From positions 1 to 25,300 of IMG/VR virus record IMGVR_UViG_3300035084_000014: a stretch of DNA of 25,300 bases. One strand, written 5' to 3'. The translations under genes were made by a program, and so were the position numbers. This document shows positions 20,699 to 25,300 of this stretch, piece after piece (positions within the stretch are counted from its first letter, which is position 1; the number at the start of each line of letters is the position of its first letter). Below the pieces are notes generated by a model. That model searched no databases, was not told the DNA's origin, and worked only from the letters and a program-made list of their open reading frames with translations. The stretch is from a virus.

Positions 20699-21917
20699 CG
20701 GGGTCTCCCATCGTCGGGTCTGCTGGCGGGTTCGCCGGATCGGCCGGCGCCGGGATCGGGGCGGGCGCGGCCGGCGGCTCATTGCCCCAGGGCACCGGCG
20801 GCCAGTCCTCATCGTCGCGGACCTCGTTGACGGTGCGCGCCTTCGTGGACAGCTGCAGCTGGTAGACGCGCCACCGGTCGAGCACGGTCGGCTCCAGCAG
20901 CGCGGACCGGTTGAGGCGGGCGTACTGGCCGCGGGGCAGCATCGATGTCAGGACCCGCTCAACCCGGCGCAGCCACTTGTTCAGCGCGTAGACGAGCAGG
21001 TGCTGGGAGCGGCCCTCCACCGTGCTGTAGGTCAGAGAGCCGCCGGACTCGTAACCGAGAACCTCGGCCATGCCCGGCCCGAAGATCCTGGCCACCTGCG
21101 CCTGGGAGAACTTGTTCGTCTCCAGGAACTGGGACTCCTCCGGGTTGACCTGGATCGTCTTGTACTCCCAGGTCCCGTCCAGCGTCACCGGTTCGCGGCC
21201 GCGGACCGCGCGCAAGAACGCTGCCTTCGCGCCCTTCGTCCTTGTCTCGTTCAGCGGCGTGCTCGACTGCAGGATCGCGGACGGGTGCGCGCCCTCGGAG
21301 AACCAGTCAAGCCCGAACCTGGTCGCGGACAGGGTGAGGCCGAGGGTGGATGCCTGGTATTGCACCGGAGACAAGCCCATCAGCCGGCCGGAGATCGTGT
21401 GCACCCGGCGGTGCCACATCTGCCCGGGCGCGACGTCCATGCCGGATACCCGCCACTCGGGCCGGCCATTCTCGTCGTAGCAGCCGCTCACCCGGTCGGG
21501 GTGGATGAGCTGGATCTGCGTGGGCCACGCCGAATTGGAGTCCCGCGACCAGCCGAGGATCTTCCCGTTGTTGTTGCCCCGCAGCATCCAGTTCACGAGC
21601 AGCTGGGCGATCCAGTCCTCGATGCCGTACCCGTCGCCGCCCGGGTCCTGCAGATAGGCCGGTAGCGGCAAGATCTTCTTCGACGATCCGGACCCGCGGA
21701 TGACGTCGATCGGGAGTTCGCTGCCCAGCGAGCTGACGAGGTCGACGGCGGCCCACATCGCGACCGTCTGCAGGCTCACCTCGGACGAGGCGGTCAGCGC
21801 GGTCAGCGAGTCACGGACGCCGGCCGGCGCCGGTGGGGCGGTGTTCCCCCACGACGAGACGGAGAAGCCGTTGTAGCGGCGTTCCTGCGCCGGCTTGGTG
21901 CCGAACCAGATGCCCAT
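20682..21917 (-). CDS. Portal protein, HK97 type
   Basis: This 411-residue portal forms the dodecameric DNA channel at one capsid vertex. Characteristic segments are SLQTVAMWAAVDLVSSLGSE (about 48-67), LLVNWMLRGNNNGKILGW, WPTQIQLIHPDRV, IFGPGMAEVLGYESGGSLTY and VYALNKWLRRVERVL. The last 45 residues are a Pro/Ala-rich tail. The length is usual for the family. It lies between the terminase genes and the protease; its start overlaps a microprotein stop as ATGA. Confidence 0.92.
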   Translation of the reverse strand: MGIWFGTKPAQERRYNGFSVSSWGNTAPPAPAGVRDSLTALTASSEVSLQTVAMWAAVDLVSSLGSELPIDVIRGSGSSKKILPLPAYLQDPGGDGYGIEDWIAQLLVNWMLRGNNNGKILGWSRDSNSAWPTQIQLIHPDRVSGCYDENGRPEWRVSGMDVAPGQMWHRRVHTISGRLMGLSPVQYQASTLGLTLSATRFGLDWFSEGAHPSAILQSSTPLNETRTKGAKAAFLRAVRGREPVTLDGTWEYKTIQVNPEESQFLETNKFSQAQVARIFGPGMAEVLGYESGGSLTYSTVEGRSQHLLVYALNKWLRRVERVLTSMLPRGQYARLNRSALLEPTVLDRWRVYQLQLSTKARTVNEVRDDEDWPPVPWGNEPPAAPAPIPAPADPANPPADPTMGDPGAQQG

Positions 21918-22033
21918 CAGTTCGCTCGCCTTGACGGTCCCCGGCCGGGTCGGTCGCTCGCCGACACCGCCGGGGCGCCACCGCGTTTCCTTGCCCGGGC
22001 AGCGACCCCCGGGCTCACCGCGGACATCTCCAT
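21917..22033 (-). CDS. 38-residue microprotein upstream of portal
   Basis: This tiny frame encodes MEMSAVSPGVAARARKRGG and 19 further residues, Arg/Ser/Pro-rich and basic, probably disordered. Its ATG (22031-22033) overlaps the preceding TGA as ATGA and its stop overlaps the portal ATG in the same way. That makes it a real gene or at least a translational-coupling relay. The function is unknown; a small internal virion or portal-linked protein is possible. Confidence 0.6.
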   Translation of the reverse strand: MEMSAVSPGVAARARKRGGAPAVSASDRPGRGPSRRAN

Positions 22034-22245
22034 CAGACCCTCCGATCGAGAGCCCACAGCACGGCGCCGGCGAACACCACGCCGAGCGGCCGCCACGCCA
22101 TCCACAACCCCAACGACACGATCAGCGGGCCCGCGGTTCCCGGCAGGCCGCGGCCGACCAGCCGTACGCCGGCGCCAGCGAGGCCGGCCGCCCGGGCGAC
22201 GGCCACATCCCAGCGTGGACGCCACCGCGCCGACAACACCGTCAC
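22033..22245 (-). CDS. Small single-span membrane protein
   Basis: This 70-residue protein has a basic first half (ARWRPRWDVAVARAAGLAG) and one hydrophobic segment at about 40-66 (PLIVSLGLWMAWRPLGVVFA), ending in ALDRRV. GTG 22245 was chosen as start because GGAGG lies five bases upstream; it begins 11 bp after the terminase stop. Short hydrophobic proteins between terminase and portal occur in several actinophages but their role is unknown. Confidence 0.65.
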   Translation of the reverse strand: MTVLSARWRPRWDVAVARAAGLAGAGVRLVGRGLPGTAGPLIVSLGLWMAWRPLGVVFAGAVLWALDRRV

Positions 22246-22255
22246 CGTCGCCTCC

Positions 22256-23839
22256 TCACCACACGCCGATCGGATCCCATTCCACCTCGACCGTCACGCC
22301 CTGCCGGGCGTAGAACACCCACCGCGCCTCGGTCACCACCACCAGCCCGGTCACATCCGTGTCCGTGCCGGCCCTCGCCCACAAGATCGTTTCACCCACT
22401 TTACGCGTACGCCCCACCGCGACCGCATCATCGAGCTGCTGCGATGGCACGTGGCGGAACGTCCGCTCGCGCACCGCGTCGACCAGCTGCCCGCACGCGG
22501 CCGCCATGTCGACGCCGGTCAGCACCGCCAGGTCCCCACGCTGCGGCGGGTGCGGGTCGTCGTCCTCACCACGCACAGGCACCGCGGGCCGGTCCTGCGG
22601 CCGCACGAAACCGGCCTCCTTCAGGTCCGTCTTCAGCGACTCGTACGTGCCGCGGCCCATGCCCACCGCCACCGGATCCACCGCGTCCCGCCACTGCACC
22701 AGCCGGTCGACGAGCGCCGGCACCGGCCCGTAGTAGACCAGCTGCAGGTGGCCGAGCCCGTCTTCCCGGTGCCCGAACAGGCCGATCGCCGCCCAGTCCC
22801 GCTCCGGGGAGATGTCCACCGCGATCGCCACATCTCCCGCCCGCCGCGACTGCGGATCGCCGAGGTCTGCCCACACCTCCGGATCGAGTTTCCCGCCAGC
22901 CTCCAGCTCCGAATACACGCCGAGCCGCTCGCGGAGGAACTGCTCGACGCCGACGTTCTCCAGCTCCGACTCGATCGATGTCACGGACACCCCGACGTCG
23001 CCCGGCCGGCCCAACGACCGGTTCGCCTCAGCAGCCTTCGCCAGCAGCTGGTCCCGCAACTGTCGGCCACGGTCCGTGGCCAAGTCGGCTTCGCTGAGGG
23101 CTTTGTTGTCGGTCACCAGCTTCCGGAGCTCGCTCAGCTTCCCACTGGCCGACCACTCGTAGTAGACCATCAGCCGGGAGCCCTTACGGCCACGCGCGCA
23201 GATCCCGCGGAACACCTCCGAGTCGGCCAACGGAGCCGACGACATGTTCCACACCTGCGGGTTCGGGTGCGCCGACGTGGCGAACTGCAACGCCGCCAAC
23301 TGCTCCTGCGTCAGCGCGTAGCCCTCGTCCAAGAACAGCGGCGCGACCCCGGCGAAGCCCCGGCCCGATCCGCCGGACCGCGCCAGGAACGCGATGCGCC
23401 GCGTCGGGTTCCAGAACTCGATCTCCGTCGCGTGGGTGCTCGAGCGGATCGCCCGGACGCGCTTGCGGATGTGATCCCAATTGGTGACGTGCTCCTTCAT
23501 CCGCAGGAAGCCCTGGTGGGCGGTCTTGAACTCGTGCGCGGTCCACACGACCAGCGGCTCCCGGACCAGCAGCACACCGGCCAGCGCCCGCACCTCGAGC
23601 ACGACGCCCTTGCCGTTCTGCCGCGGCTCGTTGTCGACCACGGTCGGCGCCAGCCACTTCCCGCCGGCGCGCTCGCTCATCCCGTCGGTGATCAGGTCGG
23701 CCTGGCCCGGGTCGAGGGCGATCCCGATCGACGCCGCCAGGTCGATCGCCTCCGGCCCCCAGCTACTGACCGCCCCCTGCGGTACGGTCCGCACCCGCGG
23801 GGTCTGCGACCCGAGCAGCACGGCGCTCGCTGAGTTCAT
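22256..23839 (-). CDS. terL: Terminase large subunit
   Basis: This 527-residue motor and nuclease packages DNA into the prohead. The ATPase half has a Walker A-like motif RQNGKG (73-78) preceded by DNEP, and a Walker B motif LFLDE (168-172). The nuclease half opens with DVAIAVDISPERDWAAIGLF, an RNase H-like strand with an acidic residue, and a later acidic site is expected near the C-terminal QQLDDAVAVG segment. The length is normal for this family in actinophages. The ATG at 23839 overlaps the small subunit gene by 77 bp and lacks a close Shine-Dalgarno, so translational coupling is likely or the true start is further in. Confidence 0.93.
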   Translation of the reverse strand: MNSASAVLLGSQTPRVRTVPQGAVSSWGPEAIDLAASIGIALDPGQADLITDGMSERAGGKWLAPTVVDNEPRQNGKGVVLEVRALAGVLLVREPLVVWTAHEFKTAHQGFLRMKEHVTNWDHIRKRVRAIRSSTHATEIEFWNPTRRIAFLARSGGSGRGFAGVAPLFLDEGYALTQEQLAALQFATSAHPNPQVWNMSSAPLADSEVFRGICARGRKGSRLMVYYEWSASGKLSELRKLVTDNKALSEADLATDRGRQLRDQLLAKAAEANRSLGRPGDVGVSVTSIESELENVGVEQFLRERLGVYSELEAGGKLDPEVWADLGDPQSRRAGDVAIAVDISPERDWAAIGLFGHREDGLGHLQLVYYGPVPALVDRLVQWRDAVDPVAVGMGRGTYESLKTDLKEAGFVRPQDRPAVPVRGEDDDPHPPQRGDLAVLTGVDMAAACGQLVDAVRERTFRHVPSQQLDDAVAVGRTRKVGETILWARAGTDTDVTGLVVVTEARWVFYARQGVTVEVEWDPIGVW

Positions 23840-24053
23840 CGATCGGGTCAGCCTCCTCCGGCGCCTGCTCGGCCAAGATCTTCAACTCGGCCATCGTGGC
23901 ACGCAACTCCTTGAGCAGCGAGGCCGCATCACGCGCGCCAGGATTGTGGTCGAGGATCTTCGCGGCCACCCGTGCGCCCGCGGCGAGCGTGCTCTCCTGC
24001 ACGGCTTTCGGCATTCCGGCAAGTTCGTCGCGAAGTGCTTCACTCACAGTCAT
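23763..24053 (-). CDS. Probable terminase small subunit
   Basis: This 96-residue helical protein has MTVSEALRDELAGMPKAVQE, a LAAGARVAAKILDHNPGA helix and SLLKELRATMAELKILAEQA, then an acidic/basic tail. Size, helix content and a 77-bp overlap with the large terminase gene fit the small subunits of actinophages, which recognise the packaging site. ATG 24053 has GGAGA six bases upstream. No clear helix-turn-helix signature is visible, so the call is mainly positional. Confidence 0.7.
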   Translation of the reverse strand: MTVSEALRDELAGMPKAVQESTLAAGARVAAKILDHNPGARDAASLLKELRATMAELKILAEQAPEEADPIDELSERRAARVADPAGADRTAGGGQ

Positions 24054-24156
24054 AACTGCTCTCCGTGACGATCAAGGCTTGGGTTATTCACGCCGTGCAC
24101 ACAAAAAGATTCACGTCGGCGGGTGAACTGGCTCGTCCTCTCCTCAAAAAACTGGC
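24054..24156. other. Gap between HNH and terminase genes, candidate cos region
   Basis: This 103-bp gap is AT-richer than its flanks. AACTGGCTC occurs twice in direct orientation (24126-24134, 24150-24158), spaced 24 bp, with an A6 run (24146-24151) between. In phages with a terminase-linked HNH gene the cohesive end site is often here. No exact overhang can be read from the sequence. Confidence 0.35.
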
Positions 24157-24480
24157 TCAGATCGTAATTGGGTCGATCATGATCGTGGTTCGTGTTGGCT
24201 TTGACCTGCGGTTGCGTTCCTGGTTGCAGCAGCGTGGCTTGCCCGTCGACGGGCTGATGCAGACGGGGCAGGGGTAGTTGCTGCCGTGGGCCGGCCGGAT
24301 GTTGTTGGGGTCGTAGGGGTCGCCGCCGTCGGCGAGCCTGATGAGGTGGTCGCCTTCGTAGCCGCCGGGGTGGTGGCACCACCAGCAGTCGGTGCCCCAC
24401 AGTTGGAACGCGGCGGCTTTGGCGTTGCGCCAGCGGGTGCCGCGGCGGCCGATGTTGGCGGGGTCAGGTGTGCGGTGCAT
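24157..24480 (-). CDS. HNH endonuclease
   Basis: This 107-residue protein has the compact phage HNH layout: TDCWWC (first Cys pair, C32 and C35), GDHLIRLADGGDPYDPNNIR with the catalytic His45 and Asn60, and H65. A second Cys pair C71/C74 and CCNQERNRR follow. The Cys pairs probably bind zinc. Terminase-adjacent HNH proteins such as HK97 gp74 stimulate cos cleavage. ATG 24480 gives the full domain; the longer upstream frame is a shadow. Confidence 0.9.
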   Translation of the reverse strand: MHRTPDPANIGRRGTRWRNAKAAAFQLWGTDCWWCHHPGGYEGDHLIRLADGGDPYDPNNIRPAHGSNYPCPVCISPSTGKPRCCNQERNRRSKPTRTTIMIDPITI

Positions 24481-24706
24481 CGTCGGTCTGCTGCGCCAGC
24501 GCGGGTCGGGGTGTGACCACCTCGCCGTCGAGGATCTGGCCGAGGCCGCACATCGTGCGGAGGCGGGCGTAGTCCTCGGCGGAGAGCAGCGGCGCGTATC
24601 GCTCGCGGAGGATGCGCTCGAACTCGGCGGGGCTGGGCAGGTTGGCCTTGAGCGCATCGACGTTGATGCTGGCGGCGAGCATGGTGTGGACGTCGTCGAG
24701 TTTCAT
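24464..24706 (-). CDS. Small helical phage protein upstream of HNH gene
   Basis: This 80-residue protein begins MKLDDVHTMLAASINVDAL and continues with ERILRERYAPLLSAEDYARL. It looks helical, with one Cys (C53) and a polar tail. ATG 24706 overlaps the upstream stop as ATGA; its end overlaps the HNH gene by 17 bp. The family is not recognised. Confidence 0.7.
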   Translation of the reverse strand: MKLDDVHTMLAASINVDALKANLPSPAEFERILRERYAPLLSAEDYARLRTMCGLGQILDGEVVTPRPALAQQTDDAPHT

Positions 24707-24873
24707 GAGCGGTTCCGCATCGCCTTGAGCAGCAGCCCGCCAACCGCAAGACCGCCTACGGTGCAAACGGCGACGACGGGCACGGTGTGGGCCTGCAGCG
24801 CGGCGGCCCAGGCGAGGACGAGGACCAGGGCGCCGAAGACGGCGGCGGCGCGCGCGAACGGCTTTGGGCTCAA
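24703..24873 (-). CDS. Small two-span membrane protein
   Basis: This 56-residue protein has two hydrophobic stretches (about 8-28, RAAAVFGALVLVLAWAAALQ, and 31-49, VPVVAVCTVGGLAVGGLLL) and a basic C-terminus KAMRNRS. The start is the TTG at 24873, which forms a TTGA overlap with the preceding stop; other frames upstream are shadows. Its function is unknown. Confidence 0.6.
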   Translation of the reverse strand: MSPKPFARAAAVFGALVLVLAWAAALQAHTVPVVAVCTVGGLAVGGLLLKAMRNRS

Positions 24874-25208
24874 GGTGTCTCCTCGGCGGCGAGTTGGTCG
24901 GCGCGGCAGAGCGCGCAGTTGTGAGCGGGCTGGCCCCGGTGGGTGCGGCATTGCGGCGAGGTGCGTCGGCGTTCGGCGTTCGCGACTTCCCAGCGGGCTC
25001 GGGCTTTGCGGGCGCCGGCGCAGCGGCCGCAGTTGGGCGGGTCGGGGTCGTCGAGGTGTTTCGGGCATCGGTCGGAGGGGGGTGCCGGCGGCGCGGTGGT
25101 GGGCTCGGCTTCGCGCGCGCTCGCGCGGCCCCCGGCCGAAGGTCGGGGGCGGGGACCCGAGGCTCGAGGTACGGGGGAAGGGGAAGCACTACTTACGGCC
25201 GTAACCAT
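24870..25208 (-). CDS. Double zinc-ribbon small protein
   Basis: This 112-residue protein has a Pro/Ser/Arg-rich, probably disordered first 45 residues. Two C-x2-H...C-x2-C zinc-binding units follow: CPKHLDDPDPPNCGRC and CRTHRGQPAHNCALC. Phage proteins with this CxxH...CxxC pattern are common among actinophage early and pre-terminase genes and may bind DNA or partner proteins. The start is uncertain: ATG 25208 is directly preceded by AAAGGGGA with almost no spacing. Later in-frame starts before the first zinc unit are possible. Confidence 0.7.
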   Translation of the reverse strand: MVTAVSSASPSPVPRASGPRPRPSAGGRASAREAEPTTAPPAPPSDRCPKHLDDPDPPNCGRCAGARKARARWEVANAERRRTSPQCRTHRGQPAHNCALCRADQLAAEETP

Positions 25209-25300
25209 TCCCCTTTCCCCGAGGGTGCCGGGCGTAGGGTTCCCGATACCCTTCCGGGAAGGGTTTCCGGAACCCTCAACACCTGCGGAAACGTTGTCAT
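25193..25300 (-). CDS. Possible short or partial gene at the window edge
   Basis: On the minus strand an ATG lies exactly at the end of the window (25298-25300) and opens a 35-residue frame (MTTFPQVLRVPETLPGRVSG, ending in GEWLRP) to the TAA at 25193-25195. It overlaps the next gene by 16 bases. The frame runs through a long palindrome, so it may be a chance frame or the C-terminus of a longer gene that begins outside. Confidence 0.25.
   Translation of the reverse strand: MTTFPQVLRVPETLPGRVSGTLRPAPSGKGEWLRP
25236..25276. repeat. 41-bp nested palindrome
   Basis: Outer arms AGGGTTCC / GGAACCCT (25236-25243 and 25269-25276) and inner arms ACCCTTCC / GGAAGGGT (25248-25255 and 25257-25264) share the same centre at 25256; only the 4-base spacers differ. 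It could be a hairpin or cruciform, a double operator or a replication or packaging element. Confidence 0.65.

Noticed and set aside
22451-23833. Plus-strand 460-codon frame opposite the large terminase gene
   Set aside because: Arg/His/Pro-rich shadow; the minus strand has clear Walker A and B motifs.
24065-24277. Plus-strand 70-codon frame over the cos candidate and HNH end
   Set aside because: It is antisense to the HNH C-terminus and has no ribosome site.

Overview
The window is a very GC-rich, densely packed stretch of a temperate siphophage or prophage of an actinomycete. The protein families and the small regulators would suit a Micromonosporaceae or Streptomyces-type host, but the exact host cannot be told from the sequence. 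Almost all phage genes are on the minus strand. They sit in ATGA or GTGA stop/start overlaps, so the phage map reads from right to left.

Right part (about 25.3 to 18.4 kb): small zinc-ribbon and membrane proteins, an HNH endonuclease, a probable small terminase, the large terminase, two microproteins, an HK97-type portal, a prohead protease and a major capsid protein with an N-terminal scaffold-like segment. Middle (18.4 to 8.8 kb): head-tail completion genes, a major tail protein, a tail-assembly chaperone pair that appears to need a +1 frameshift, a short tape measure protein, a large minor tail protein, a glycine-rich tail protein, then a two-TM holin-like protein, an M15-type endolysin and a second small membrane protein.

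Lysis-to-integrase interval (8.8 to 5.1 kb): both strands are used and the genes do not look like virion genes. They are a plus-strand membrane-anchored protein, an XRE regulator with a helical repeat domain heading a four-gene operon, an AlpA-like small DNA-binding protein (possible excisionase), and a resolvase-like protein lacking the catalytic residues. The AT-richer gap at 5.56 to 5.82 kb carries repeated TGCATGA motifs. This is either a lysogeny or moron block or a junction with other DNA.

Left part (5.1 to 0.1 kb): a large serine integrase, and a plus-strand helix-turn-helix regulator (probable immunity repressor) divergent from a short minus-strand helix-turn-helix gene (probable Cro-like protein) that heads an operon of seven small genes ending in a hairpin. 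The 225-bp divergent region holds at least six copies of a GACATGCATGTC-type palindrome that lie in or beside apparent promoters. Both divergent genes start almost exactly where transcription should start, so both mRNAs are probably leaderless. This looks like a complete lysis/lysogeny switch and is the most informative non-coding part of the window. No rRNA, tRNA, CRISPR array or insertion sequence was seen.
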